From: Roseovarius litorisediminis
Lineage (GTDB): Bacteria > Pseudomonadota > Alphaproteobacteria > Rhodobacterales > Rhodobacteraceae
Length of the DNA stretch: 64,000 bases
Direction: 5' to 3'
Assembly: GCF_900172295.1 (NCBI RefSeq)
Contig: NZ_FWFL01000005.1
Span: 276,618-340,617, forward strand
The notes beneath the pieces were generated by a model, which worked only from the letters and a program-made list of their open reading frames with translations, was not told the origin of the DNA and searched no databases. The position numbers were made by a program, and so were the translations under genes. Shown piece after piece: positions 16,329 through 27,575 of the stretch (its first letter is position 1; each line of letters starts with the position of its first letter).

Positions 16329-19300
16329 ATGTTTGATTTCCGGACGATTGGCGGTGCAGATTTCGGCTATTTGGTGGACTTTTCCGAATATGACTATGCC
16401 AATGTATCTTTTTTCGACAAGCACCGGAAAAACATCCCCTTTCACCTTTCGTTGCGGCGCAAAACCGGACTTGCAGTTATCAATACACGGCTGGATGGCA
16501 CGTGGGCCGACGAGATTTACAAGGAAGTGACCCTCGCCCGCCGGGGCGACAAGGTGACAATAAATTTTGAAAAGAATGATTTTGTTTGCGTTCGTCTGAA
16601 CGGCAACGATCTGTTTAGTTTTGAAGGTGATTTTGCCGGCCTCAGCGAAATCCAGCTTGTTGAGTTCAATGGCGGCCTGGTACAGGACAGCCTTGAAGTT
16701 CAGGGCCCGGCAAACAAAAACCGCGAAAGTCTGGGCAGTCTTGAGCTTGCCGGATATCTTGATATTCAGGGCTGGTCCATCGACCCCGGACTGCCGCGCC
16801 AAAACCCTGAGATAACGATTGAAGGGCTGACCGAAGCCATCCTGGTTGAACGTAGGCCAATGCTGAATCTGGCTGCGGCGCATGGCTTGTCTGATCCTCA
16901 GGTTGGTATCTATGCAGTTTTGCCCGGGCGTATATGGGAGGCAGCGCCAGACGGCGAAAATCTTACAATCAGCCTGAGTAACAATGGTTTTGCTTGTGGC
17001 AAACCGCTGATCCTGACCCGCAAAGAGGTTCTTCAGCGGATCGAACGTATGTGCCGTCAGGACTCGGCCGAAAATAATACCTTTGAGCAACTTCTGGCGA
17101 TAGAACATGTTCACTTTGGTGAATTTTGGGAGGCCCTGTCGCCACACGCGCAGGCCGTACTGCAAAAAGCAGCGACAACATTCGGGGTTTCCGACTTTTT
17201 GAACACCTCTGATACCGGTGCGGTACGTGTTCAACCTGAAGAACCCGAAAGCCGTTTGCTTGGAAAAATACGGGGCTTGTACGCTGAATACCTGTCGCAG
17301 ACACAGAACCCGGATCGCATCGCGATTTTGGGAAAACTGCTTGACGACTACCCGCTGGCGCCTGCCAGGCTGCACGAGTTGGTTTTAACTCTCACCGAAG
17401 AATTCTGCCAGGCAGGCAGCTTTCACGAGCTTTATGGTCTTGCGCATTCTTATGGTCTAAGGGGATTTGGGCCCGCTGAAGACAATTGGCGGAATACGTC
17501 AACTTTGCCGTACCTTTGCCGGGAAGGACGCCTGGAAGACGCGCAGGCGCTTATGTGGCAAATTGCAAATACTCATGGCGAAGGTGGTAGGAAAAGCGGG
17601 TGGCTGGTAACTTCCGCTCTGAATTGGAGCATCAGATTCTTCATAACCGAGTGCAACACGCCGTCCAAATTTGATTATCTGAAGCAATTCATCTACGCAT
17701 TTTTCGCTTTGGTTGATAAATGCAGTCTTGCCTATTTCGATTTCACCCCAAGTACCGAATTGATCGATGCCACTACAACGTTGCTATCAAACTCAGACCG
17801 TTTGCCGGAAGATTTTGGCGGCGAAATTGAAACATTTGCGCTGCGGGTTTTTGGGCTTTCAAACCATTTTTGGGAACGGGTCGCCGACGAGATATCCAAC
17901 GGCAACATAGAACCCAGTCCGCGCCTTGAAACGGGTGCGTCCTGCTTCGATCTGATGCGTCAACGTATGTCCGACAAGACTGTGGATGTTGAACCTGCCC
18001 TTGCCTTTTTCCAAGCTTTCAAGACCGTGGATGTAGAAAGATTCCGGCTCGAGCTTCTGGGCCCGCTCGGACTCCAACGACCAAAGGACAAGGATATTCT
18101 TGATGCTCTGCTGATATCAGGGCGAGACCCCTCTGAAAGTGTGATGCGGTACCTTGGTTTTCCGGGCGTGCAAGCCCCTAGATCAGGCGCTTTGGACATG
18201 GTTGCTCGTGATGCCGTACGTGCTCGATACCTCAAGTCAAAAAAGGCGCCATATTATAATCTGCAGTTTGATATCAGTCGGTATATTATTGATTTTACTG
18301 CCAGTTTAGACACCAAAGACAGCGGAAATCGAGTTGAATCCCTCAGGGCAATTTTGGATAGAATTCAGCTGCTTTCGTCAAAGCAAAGCGAGTTTCTGGG
18401 CATCGGGATGGCGATCAATCTTTTTCAGTTACTGATTAAGATCGACCGCGAAGATCTGGCGCTGCATGTCATGGCCTGGATCGGGGCAATCCGGGCCGAA
18501 CTTCCGAAAGAGCAACAGGTAGGCCTGTTTGAAGCACCCGCAATACATTGCGCGCTGATGTCATTGCATGTGACGGCTGAAGGGCTTGGTAGTGAACTGG
18601 GGCACAGTGTTTCCCGCTTGTTCCCGCGCTTTGACCCAAAGGCGATAGATCTGCCTGTCGGCGGGCCCATGGCAAAGCAAAGGAATGCTGGCTCGGCTTT
18701 GTTTGACACGCTTGTGGTGGTATTCTCGTGTAAGCAAAATCTCAACAGCCGCGTGGCCAGCATGCGCGACGGCTGGTTGTCCAAACTGCAAGAACTGGGT
18801 GTCCCCTTTCTGGTGGTTGTCGGTGACGGCGAGGGGCAGCTGGTCGATGACGTGTTACATGTCGATGCCAGTGACAGCTACGAAGGGCTTCCGCAAAAAA
18901 CGCTGGCCTCGGTCAAGTGGGTCTACGAGAACACGTCGTTTTCGCATATGTTCAAGATTGATGATGATTGTTTTCTGGACCCCGAAGAATTTTTCCTGTC
19001 ACAAAGCTATCGCAAATTTGACTATTACGGGCGGCGTCTGGAGCGGGTTTTGGGCCAGATGGACAGAACATGGCATTTCTCGAAATCCACCTCTGAGCGG
19101 GGTCGCAAAGAACTGGACAAATCCCCCGAGCCTTCCGAATACGCCGATGGTGGTAGTGGATATGCGCTTAGCCGCAAAGCCATGCAATGCATCACCCGCA
19201 ACAGCCAGACGGAAGCGGGCCAACGGCTTGTCAGTGCCAGTTTCATGGAGGACAAGACCGTCGGTGACCTGCTTGCAATGAGCAACATTCGCGTTGCAGA

Positions 19301-20432
19301 CGAAGACTATTACGTGTCCATTCGCAGACGCAGTTACAAAGACGCCACACCGGTGGCGATGTGGGAAAACAGTTTCAATGCAGGGTCGTCAACGCCGGTC
19401 AAGCAGGTGCATCTTGATAATCAGGCCGATCAGAAATCCGCCTTTCAGGGTTTGAAATCCTCGGGGCTTTTCCCCAAGAAAATCTGGCCCACCTATGGCA
19501 AGGCCCGTCTGGGCGACGCCACCAATATTCTGGAACTGATCAGCGATCAGAGCAAACTTGAAAAGCTCAACGCCGAGCCGCTGGCTGTTGTTGCCTGTGT
19601 GCGCAACGAAATGTTCATGCTGCCGCATTTCCTGGCGCATTATCGCAAATTGGGCGTTAAGGCCTTTCTGGTAGCTGACAACTGCTCTGACGATGGCACG
19701 CTGGATTACCTGCTGGATCAACCGGATGTGGCAGTTTTTTCGGTCGATACTCTTTACAAAGATTCGCAGTATGGCGTTGCCTGGCAGATCAACATTCTGG
19801 CCAATCTCAGGGTGGGCCGCTGGTCTTTGCTGGCCGATGCTGACGAATTACTGGTCTATCCGGGTTGGGAAAAGACCAAACTGCCGAAACTTCTTGCGGG
19901 CCGCGATTACAAGGACACTGATGCCGTCCGGATCTTAATGCTGGACATGTATCCCCAGAGGCGGCTGAGTGACGTAGAATTCAAAAGTGGCGATCCGTTT
20001 TCTGAGGCAGGTTTCGTTGATAAAACCCCCTTCATCGACAACCCTTCGGGGCGAGGCCCGTTTTCGGATGGCCATACGGTTTCTTCGGCGCTGCGTCACC
20101 GGTTGTTGCCGTCATCGCGGCGCGATCTGTTTGTGGCGCAAAAAATCGCCCTGCTGAAATACAAACCCTGGATGCGGCTTTCGGCCGGGCTTCATTATGT
20201 CGCTGATGTCAAACAGGCCCAGGCCGAAATGATCTTTGGGCATTTCAAATATAATGCCCATTTCCGGCAAAAGGCCTTGGCCGAAGTGGCCCGGGGCCAG
20301 CATTTCAATAATGCCGAAGAGTACCGCCGATACCTGGCGCTTACTGCGGAAGGTCGGGAAGTGATATATGATCCGGCAGTGTCGGTGCCCTGGCGCGAGT
20401 GTGAAACTGTAAAGCGCCTCTTGAAATGCTGA
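16329..20432 (+). CDS. Galectin-like domain fused to two glycosyltransferase domains (1367 aa)
   Basis: The ATG at 16329 has GAGGAG 7 nt upstream. Residues 1-125 look like a galectin beta-sandwich: H39-x-S-x-R43, V50-x-N52, W59-x-x-E62, with the N-to-W and W-to-E spacing of the galectin sugar site. Residues ~135-245 match a small domain common in polysaccharide enzymes (G.LD..GWSID...LP). A helical, repeat-like region follows. Residues ~792-1000 resemble a GT31 galactosyltransferase ('DTLVVVFSCKQ', 'FKIDDDCFLDPEEF', 'YADGGSGYALSRKAM'). Residues ~1083-1340 resemble the Glyco_tranf_2_4/GT92 group ('VACVRNEMFMLPHFLAHY', 'DNCSDDGTLDYL', 'LLADADELLVYP'). It is probably a cytosolic polymerising or branching enzyme that binds a galactoside acceptor (inference). 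Confidence 0.8.
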   Translation: MFDFRTIGGADFGYLVDFSEYDYANVSFFDKHRKNIPFHLSLRRKTGLAVINTRLDGTWADEIYKEVTLARRGDKVTINFEKNDFVCVRLNGNDLFSFEGDFAGLSEIQLVEFNGGLVQDSLEVQGPANKNRESLGSLELAGYLDIQGWSIDPGLPRQNPEITIEGLTEAILVERRPMLNLAAAHGLSDPQVGIYAVLPGRIWEAAPDGENLTISLSNNGFACGKPLILTRKEVLQRIERMCRQDSAENNTFEQLLAIEHVHFGEFWEALSPHAQAVLQKAATTFGVSDFLNTSDTGAVRVQPEEPESRLLGKIRGLYAEYLSQTQNPDRIAILGKLLDDYPLAPARLHELVLTLTEEFCQAGSFHELYGLAHSYGLRGFGPAEDNWRNTSTLPYLCREGRLEDAQALMWQIANTHGEGGRKSGWLVTSALNWSIRFFITECNTPSKFDYLKQFIYAFFALVDKCSLAYFDFTPSTELIDATTTLLSNSDRLPEDFGGEIETFALRVFGLSNHFWERVADEISNGNIEPSPRLETGASCFDLMRQRMSDKTVDVEPALAFFQAFKTVDVERFRLELLGPLGLQRPKDKDILDALLISGRDPSESVMRYLGFPGVQAPRSGALDMVARDAVRARYLKSKKAPYYNLQFDISRYIIDFTASLDTKDSGNRVESLRAILDRIQLLSSKQSEFLGIGMAINLFQLLIKIDREDLALHVMAWIGAIRAELPKEQQVGLFEAPAIHCALMSLHVTAEGLGSELGHSVSRLFPRFDPKAIDLPVGGPMAKQRNAGSALFDTLVVVFSCKQNLNSRVASMRDGWLSKLQELGVPFLVVVGDGEGQLVDDVLHVDASDSYEGLPQKTLASVKWVYENTSFSHMFKIDDDCFLDPEEFFLSQSYRKFDYYGRRLERVLGQMDRTWHFSKSTSERGRKELDKSPEPSEYADGGSGYALSRKAMQCITRNSQTEAGQRLVSASFMEDKTVGDLLAMSNIRVADEDYYVSIRRRSYKDATPVAMWENSFNAGSSTPVKQVHLDNQADQKSAFQGLKSSGLFPKKIWPTYGKARLGDATNILELISDQSKLEKLNAEPLAVVACVRNEMFMLPHFLAHYRKLGVKAFLVADNCSDDGTLDYLLDQPDVAVFSVDTLYKDSQYGVAWQINILANLRVGRWSLLADADELLVYPGWEKTKLPKLLAGRDYKDTDAVRILMLDMYPQRRLSDVEFKSGDPFSEAGFVDKTPFIDNPSGRGPFSDGHTVSSALRHRLLPSSRRDLFVAQKIALLKYKPWMRLSAGLHYVADVKQAQAEMIFGHFKYNAHFRQKALAEVARGQHFNNAEEYRRYLALTAEGREVIYDPAVSVPWRECETVKRLLKC

Positions 20433-21917
<1,485 letters not shown>

Positions 21918-21934
21918 AATTGAAAAGCCGCGAC

Positions 21935-24478
21935 TTACCCGCCTGTCAGCGCCGCCAGCAGATCTTTGGCAAGCGGTTTAGCCTTACCGGTGCTGGTCTG
22001 GCGCCAATGTTGGCTGCCCAGTTTTGCGCTTAGCCGGTTGTGCATGACGATTTCGCGCTCGGCTTTGCCCCCTTCCAGAATGCGGATCGCGTGAGTTCCG
22101 TTGTCCGCAACCCTCTGAGCCAGAATATGGGTGACCGACCGGCTGAGCAAACCGGGGCCCGTTTTCGACCATGTCGTTTCATTGGAACGCTGCAATAAAG
22201 CGCCCCGCGCCCGGCGCGCGGCCAAGATCAAGGCGGGGTGGCCTGGCTGAGATGCGATAAAGTTATTCCCTACCGCGTTGCCCAAGGCCTCGTGAAACAG
22301 GACCAGACCATTACCGGGGGCAAGCAACTGAGTCAGATCGCCAACCAGCCGGTCATCAGCATCCGCCCAGATGCCGCCGTAACGGGTCAGCAGACACAAC
22401 CGCAGCAGATCAGCCTCTTCTGCGGGATTGTTTGCCAGGTTAAAGGCCTGCACCCATTTTGGACCAAAACTTTTGCGCAACAGCGCCAGCGCGCCGGGGC
22501 GGTCATAAACCTGCCAGTCTATCCCCGGCAAGTCCTGCCAGCTTTGCATCAGGCGGTCCACCTCGCGGGGTCGGTCAGATCTGTCCCAGTATTGATAGAT
22601 CTTCGCCGGGATGGGGCGGGCCTGATCAGGGTTCGGCTGCCGCCTCTCGTCCTGCATCCATTCGGCCAGAAAACGCAGCGCCGCGATATTGGATCGGGGG
22701 CGCTTCAGCACCTCCTCGGCCAGACGGTCCACTCCCATGGGTTCCGATGCAAAATTCAATCCATTGCGATGTTCGATTTCCAGCTCGCCGTAAAGCTGGC
22801 CATTTAACGATATCGACCAATGGGGATGTCTGTCCGTAGACAGGTTGTCATTGTAAGTGCGCTCGAATCTGGCCTTTTCATACAGGCCCAGAGAAATGTA
22901 CTGGCGCAGTAAATCCGCAGCATGATAGCGGCTTTCGGGGTCCAGTTTTCTGGCTTCGTTTACGGCGGCCTCGGCCCGGGGCAGATCAGCCTTGTGAACA
23001 TATAAACTGGCTGTCATCTGCCATTGCCGCATCCGGGCAGATTTGGCTGGATGGGGTTGATCCTTGATCAGCTTCAGGGCGTCATCAAATCGGCCGCTTT
23101 TTATCAGTGCCTGAACCAGAAGGCCCTGTAATTCCATCGCCAGAGGCCAACGTCGCAGGGCAAAGCGCAAATAGCGGATTGCCAATCCCAACTCGGCCAG
23201 ACCGACCAACGCCCGGGCAATGAACGCACTGCGCTGCACGGTTGCGGTGCGATTGGTGGGCGTGCGCAGATGTGCCAGCATTGCATTGTAATCCCCAACT
23301 GCATGCAGGCTGCTGGCAATGGCATTGACCGCCCGTGGCTTTGGCGTGTGCCCCAAAAGCTTATTCAGCATTTCGGGCTCTGGTGGCAGGTCGCCTTGTT
23401 CCAGGGCAAAAAGCAGCATCTGCCTATTTCCCGGGAATTGCGCAAGACACCGCCGGATCACGTCCTCGCGTTCTTCATGGCGTTTCAACAAGGTCAACTG
23501 CCGGGCCAGTTCGACATGCATTGCAGCCGAAGCACCGCCTTCATCCAAGAGGTGTTGAAGTTGCATTACCATGTTTTCCGAATGGCCCAGTACTGTCATC
23601 AATTGACCATATTCAGCAACAAGGCCCGGGGCCTTTCCCAGGTCAAAATCGCGCATCACGGCTTCGGCCAGTTTCAGCTCGCGTTGCTGGGTCAGCAAAC
23701 TGGCCAATTTCAGCCTGGACCTGTTATGCTGGGGGTGGTCACTTAACCAGTCCGTCAGCGCTTTGATTGCTTCAATAAAACGGGCCCCGGCCGTCAGCGT
23801 GTCTATCTGCACCATGAGATATTCAAAGTTGCCCGGAGCCTTCTGGCGAACCTTGGTGATCAGCGTCTGTGCCTGCACCAAGTCACCATTTTGCAACGCC
23901 AAACGGGCCAATACGGCGCTGCAGGCAGGGTTGTCGGGCTGCTTCTTGAGCAGGGAACGGGCCACGGTCCCGGCTTCGTCAAATGCCAGATCCTGGAGCA
24001 GCGCTTGTGCTAGGCGCGCCTGATATTCTGCGTTGTCCGTCATTTTGGCAGCGGCCCGCCTGAAATGTTTCACCGCTTGTGAATTTTGCCCCGCCGCCTG
24101 CAGGGCTTTGCCCCGGATAAAAAGATATCTCGCGGTTTGTGCATCGGTTGCTGCAGTGATTTCATCGGGCAGTTGGGCCAGGTCCACCGGCCGTCCCTGT
24201 TTCAGATCAAGGTCGGCAATCTCGCTCAGCAGGATCGGGTTTTGGGGCTCAATTTCCAATGCCCGTTTTGCGCAACGTCGGGCTAGTTCTGGCATGGCTG
24301 CGCGCCCTGCTAACCTTGTGGCGCGCAAGAGTGGCTGAACCTGCTTTATCACCTGCAGCGTGTCACTGGTGATTTCCTTCAATACTGTCTGCGCTTTTTT
24401 CTGACTGCCCGAATCCAGCTGGGCCAGCGCCCGGTTCAGCAAATTGGGCAGGGGGGGCGGGGTGGGTTTTTTGGTCAT
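21935..24478 (-). CDS. TPR-repeat protein with C-terminal GT32-type glycosyltransferase domain (847 aa)
   Basis: Residues 1-~570 are helical repeats of the TPR kind (for example 'AQLPDEITAATDAQTARYLF', 'AEYQARLAQALLQDLAFDEA', 'NPACSAVLARLALQNGDLVQ'). From about residue 635 there is a Gly_transf_sug/GT32-like domain: 'IPAKIYQYWDRSDRPREVDR', 'GIDWQVYDRPGALALL', 'NNPAEEADLLRLCLLTRYGG' and the DxD motif in 'IWADADDRLVG', followed by 'GNAVGNNFIASQPGHPAL'. The catalytic residues look intact. It is convergent with glf. It could be a capsular glycosyltransferase scaffolded by its TPRs, or could glycosylate proteins; sequence does not decide. Confidence 0.78.
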   Translation of the reverse strand: MTKKPTPPPLPNLLNRALAQLDSGSQKKAQTVLKEITSDTLQVIKQVQPLLRATRLAGRAAMPELARRCAKRALEIEPQNPILLSEIADLDLKQGRPVDLAQLPDEITAATDAQTARYLFIRGKALQAAGQNSQAVKHFRRAAAKMTDNAEYQARLAQALLQDLAFDEAGTVARSLLKKQPDNPACSAVLARLALQNGDLVQAQTLITKVRQKAPGNFEYLMVQIDTLTAGARFIEAIKALTDWLSDHPQHNRSRLKLASLLTQQRELKLAEAVMRDFDLGKAPGLVAEYGQLMTVLGHSENMVMQLQHLLDEGGASAAMHVELARQLTLLKRHEEREDVIRRCLAQFPGNRQMLLFALEQGDLPPEPEMLNKLLGHTPKPRAVNAIASSLHAVGDYNAMLAHLRTPTNRTATVQRSAFIARALVGLAELGLAIRYLRFALRRWPLAMELQGLLVQALIKSGRFDDALKLIKDQPHPAKSARMRQWQMTASLYVHKADLPRAEAAVNEARKLDPESRYHAADLLRQYISLGLYEKARFERTYNDNLSTDRHPHWSISLNGQLYGELEIEHRNGLNFASEPMGVDRLAEEVLKRPRSNIAALRFLAEWMQDERRQPNPDQARPIPAKIYQYWDRSDRPREVDRLMQSWQDLPGIDWQVYDRPGALALLRKSFGPKWVQAFNLANNPAEEADLLRLCLLTRYGGIWADADDRLVGDLTQLLAPGNGLVLFHEALGNAVGNNFIASQPGHPALILAARRARGALLQRSNETTWSKTGPGLLSRSVTHILAQRVADNGTHAIRILEGGKAEREIVMHNRLSAKLGSQHWRQTSTGKAKPLAKDLLAALTGG

Positions 24479-24571
24479 CTGGCCGTTTGTCCATTTTTCA
24501 TGTTAACCGGGCGCCGCAGCTGGGATGACCCGACAAAAGCGTCATTTCAATTTCTTATACAGAGCCAAAGA

Positions 24572-25912
24572 TCAGCTTTCTTGCCTTACCGCTTCCACAA
24601 TCCTGTTTACAACCTTGTCCAACAGCGCCGGATCTACCGCCTCGCCCATGACGCGGATCAACGGCTCGGTTCCCGACTTGCGGATCAATAGGCGCCCCTC
24701 GCTGCTTAATTCGGATTCACCTTTGGCAATAGCTTCTTGTACTAAAGCCGATTCAAGCGGAGCTTTCCCGGCATCATAGCGCACGTTAATCAGCTTTTGG
24801 GGCACCGGGTCGAACACACGTGCCAGTTTGCTGGCCTTCTGGCCCGTTTCAACCATGCAGGCCAGAAACTGCAGCGCCCCGATCAGCCCATCCCCGGTGG
24901 TGGCGTAGTCTGTCATCACGATATGACCAGACTGCTCACCCCCCAGTGTGTGTCCGTTGGCGCGCATTTCCTCGACGACATAGCGGTCACCCACGGACGT
25001 GCGTTTCAGCGCGATTCCCTGATCGTTCAGATAGCGCTCAAGCCCGAGGTTTGACATCACCGTCGCCACCAGGGTGTTGCCGGCCAGCCGGCCCTCCTGG
25101 GCCCAGCGGCTGGCGATCAGGCCCATGATCTGGTCGCCATCTGCCACATGGCCGGTTTCGTCGATCAAAACCACGCGGTCGGCGTCGCCATCCAGGCAAA
25201 TGCCGATATCTGCACGCGTCTCGACAACCTTTTTGGCGGCCGCCTCGGGGTGGGTCGATCCGCATTCAAGGTTGATATTGGTCCCGTTGGGTTCGATCCC
25301 CATGGCGATCACCTCGGCGCCCAATTCCCACAGCACTTCGGGCGCTGTGCGATAAGCGGCTCCGTTGGCGCAATCCACCACGATCCGCAGCCCATCCAGC
25401 CGCTTGCCGCGTGGGAAGGTGGTTTTGGCATATTCAACATAGCGCCCGCGCGCATCATCGAACCGTCTGGCACGACCGATGTTTTCCGGCGCTGCCGGGG
25501 TCACGCCCTTGGCCAAAATGGATTCGATCCCCGCTTCAGCCTCATCGCTCAGTTTGAAACCATCCGGGCCGAACAGTTTGATGCCATTGTCGCTGGCGGG
25601 GTTGTGACTGGCCGAAATCATCACGCCCACATCGGCGCGCAGGCTGTTGGTCAGATAGCCCACCGCAGGCGTCGGCACCGGCCCCAGCAAAAATACATTC
25701 ATGCCGGTCGAGGTAAATCCGGCCGTCAGGGCATATTCGATCATGTAACCTGACAGGCGCGTATCCTTGCCGATCACCACGCGGTGTTCCTGCTGGTCAC
25801 GTCGGAAATACCGACCGGCGGCAGCGCCCAGACGCAAAGCCATATCCGCTGTCATCGGCCAGCTGTTGGCACGCCCGCGAACGCCATCCGTGCCAAAGAG
25901 TTTCTGTGACAT
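24572..25912 (-). CDS. glmM: Phosphoglucosamine mutase
   Basis: Interconverts glucosamine-6-phosphate and glucosamine-1-phosphate for UDP-GlcNAc synthesis. The start '[13 protein letters not shown]' is typical; Ser102 in '[13 protein letters not shown]' is the phosphoserine, '[13 protein letters not shown]' is the metal loop, 'GGEQSGHI' the sugar loop and '[12 protein letters not shown]' the phosphate loop. The ATG at 25912 gives 446 aa, the family length; 50 upstream in-frame residues have no homology. It is divergent from ugd. Confidence 0.97.
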   Translation of the reverse strand: MSQKLFGTDGVRGRANSWPMTADMALRLGAAAGRYFRRDQQEHRVVIGKDTRLSGYMIEYALTAGFTSTGMNVFLLGPVPTPAVGYLTNSLRADVGVMISASHNPASDNGIKLFGPDGFKLSDEAEAGIESILAKGVTPAAPENIGRARRFDDARGRYVEYAKTTFPRGKRLDGLRIVVDCANGAAYRTAPEVLWELGAEVIAMGIEPNGTNINLECGSTHPEAAAKKVVETRADIGICLDGDADRVVLIDETGHVADGDQIMGLIASRWAQEGRLAGNTLVATVMSNLGLERYLNDQGIALKRTSVGDRYVVEEMRANGHTLGGEQSGHIVMTDYATTGDGLIGALQFLACMVETGQKASKLARVFDPVPQKLINVRYDAGKAPLESALVQEAIAKGESELSSEGRLLIRKSGTEPLIRVMGEAVDPALLDKVVNRIVEAVRQES

Positions 25913-26102
25913 CGGGTTACTCCTACTCGTGTCCTGCCCGGGCCCGACCGGGACCTTGTTGACTCCGACTCTTAACCGCCACGATCGTGCCTGTCCAATA
26001 CCTGCAACACCGATGCTTTCCCGGAGGTCCGGTATGTTGACTAATGTGCGGGGTGACCGCATTAAAGGCCAAGGCTAGGTTGGAATTCAAAAGGCGGATT
26101 TT

Positions 26103-27443
26103 ATGAAAATTGCAGTGATCGGAACGGGCTATGTCGGGCTTGTTTCTGGTGTTTGCTTTTCCGACTTCGGTCACGACGTGGTATGTGTTGACAAAAATCC
26201 CGACAAGATCGCGATGCTTGAACGCGGAGAAGTTCCGATTTTCGAACCCGGCCTTGATCAGCTGATGGCCAGGAATGTCGAGGCTGGTCGTTTGTCGTTT
26301 ACCACCGATCTGGCTGCGGCGATCAAGGGGTCCGAAGCCATTTTTATCGCGGTCGGGACACCTACGCGGCGGGGTGACGGACATGCTGACCTGACCTATG
26401 TGATGGCCGCCGCTGAAGAGATTGCTCAGATTGCCAGCGACTATGTCGTCATCGTTACCAAATCCACCGTGCCTGTGGGCACCAATCGTCAGGTCAAGCA
26501 GGTGGTCAAAAAGGCCAACCCTGATCTGGATTTCGACGTCGCCTCAAACCCCGAATTCCTGCGCGAAGGGGCAGCCATTGACGATTTCATGAAGCCCGAC
26601 CGCGTCGTTGTTGGCGTCCAGTCCGAGCGCGCCGCCGAAATCATGAACGAGGTTTACCGCCCTCTCTATCTGCGCGACTTTCCGATTCTGACCACCGATC
26701 TGGAAAGCGCCGAGATGATCAAATATGCCGCCAATGCCTTTCTGGCGGCCAAGATTACCTTCATCAATGAAATCGCTGCGCTCTGTGAGCGAACTGGTGC
26801 AGACGTAAAGCAGGTCAGCCATGGCATTGGCCTTGATGGCCGTATCGGTAACAAGTTCCTGCATGCCGGGCCAGGGTATGGCGGCAGTTGTTTTCCCAAG
26901 GACACCAAGGCGCTGGCGCGGATTGGCCAAGAGCACGGATTGCCGATGCAGATCACCGAAACGGTGATCAAGATCAACGAAGAGGTCAAGCGCCGGATGA
27001 TCGACAAGCTGCTGGATCTGTGCGGCGGCTCTTTCAACGGCAAAACCGTCGGCGTTCTGGGCGTGACGTTCAAGCCCAACACCGACGATATGCGTGACGC
27101 CCCGGCGTTAACCATCATCCCCGCACTGGTGGGCGGAGGTGCCAAGGTGCGGGTGACCGACCCCCAAGGCCGCCACGAGGGTGAGGCCCTTTTGCCCGGC
27201 GTCTCGTGGGTTGAGGATCCTTATAAATGCGCCAACAATGCCGATCTGCTGGTTATTTTGACCGAGTGGAACGAATTCCGCGCGCTTGATCTCAAACGCA
27301 TCGCCAAAAAGATGGCCACCCGGCACCTTGCCGACCTGCGCAACATCTATTCGGTAAAAGACGCCAAACGCGCCGGGTTCGACGCTTACGAAAGCGTCGG
27401 CCGCGCCGGGTTTGAGCGCGCATCCGAAAAGGGCAACGACTGA
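26103..27443 (+). CDS. ugd: UDP-glucose 6-dehydrogenase
   Basis: NAD-dependent four-electron oxidation of UDP-glucose to UDP-glucuronate, a capsule precursor. 'IAVIGTGYVGLVSGVCFSD' is the NAD-binding Rossmann motif, 'STVPVGT' and 'NPEFLREGAAIDDF' are family motifs, and the catalytic Cys263 lies in 'YGGSCFPKDTKAL'. The C-terminal UDP-binding domain has 'VGVLGVTFKPNTDDMRDAPA'. Length 446 aa is normal. A small hairpin with T residues follows the stop. Confidence 0.97.
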   Translation: MKIAVIGTGYVGLVSGVCFSDFGHDVVCVDKNPDKIAMLERGEVPIFEPGLDQLMARNVEAGRLSFTTDLAAAIKGSEAIFIAVGTPTRRGDGHADLTYVMAAAEEIAQIASDYVVIVTKSTVPVGTNRQVKQVVKKANPDLDFDVASNPEFLREGAAIDDFMKPDRVVVGVQSERAAEIMNEVYRPLYLRDFPILTTDLESAEMIKYAANAFLAAKITFINEIAALCERTGADVKQVSHGIGLDGRIGNKFLHAGPGYGGSCFPKDTKALARIGQEHGLPMQITETVIKINEEVKRRMIDKLLDLCGGSFNGKTVGVLGVTFKPNTDDMRDAPALTIIPALVGGGAKVRVTDPQGRHEGEALLPGVSWVEDPYKCANNADLLVILTEWNEFRALDLKRIAKKMATRHLADLRNIYSVKDAKRAGFDAYESVGRAGFERASEKGND

Positions 27444-27481
27444 ATTTTACCTGAAAGGGCAGGGTTGTTATGCGGACGAAG

Positions 27482-27503
27482 AGGAAGTTCCCGGCTTCCT
27501 TTT
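27482..27503 (+). terminator. Weak intrinsic terminator after ugd
   Basis: AGGAAG and CTTCCT pair around a 7-nt loop, followed by TTT. The stem is only 6 bp, so termination may be partial. Confidence 0.4.
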
Positions 27504-27504
27504 G

Positions 27505-27518
27505 TTGACGTAAGTCAA
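27505..27518 (+). promoter_or_regulatory. FNR/CRP-family box (TTGAC-GTAA-GTCAA)
   Basis: A perfect palindrome TTGAC N4 GTCAA, close to the FnrL consensus TTGAT N4 ATCAA. A TGATAC hexamer at 27538-27543 would place the box near -40 of a start around 27551, the position of a class II activator. The next gene starts at 27576. Confidence 0.55.
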
Positions 27519-27575
27519 AGCATTCATCGCCATCTCTGATACTTTGTCGAAAAGAGGCTGCGTCGCGAGGATTAT

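Noticed and set aside
25913..26062. 50-codon extension of glmM
   Set aside because: Family proteins begin at [13 protein letters not shown]; the extra part covers the divergent promoter region.
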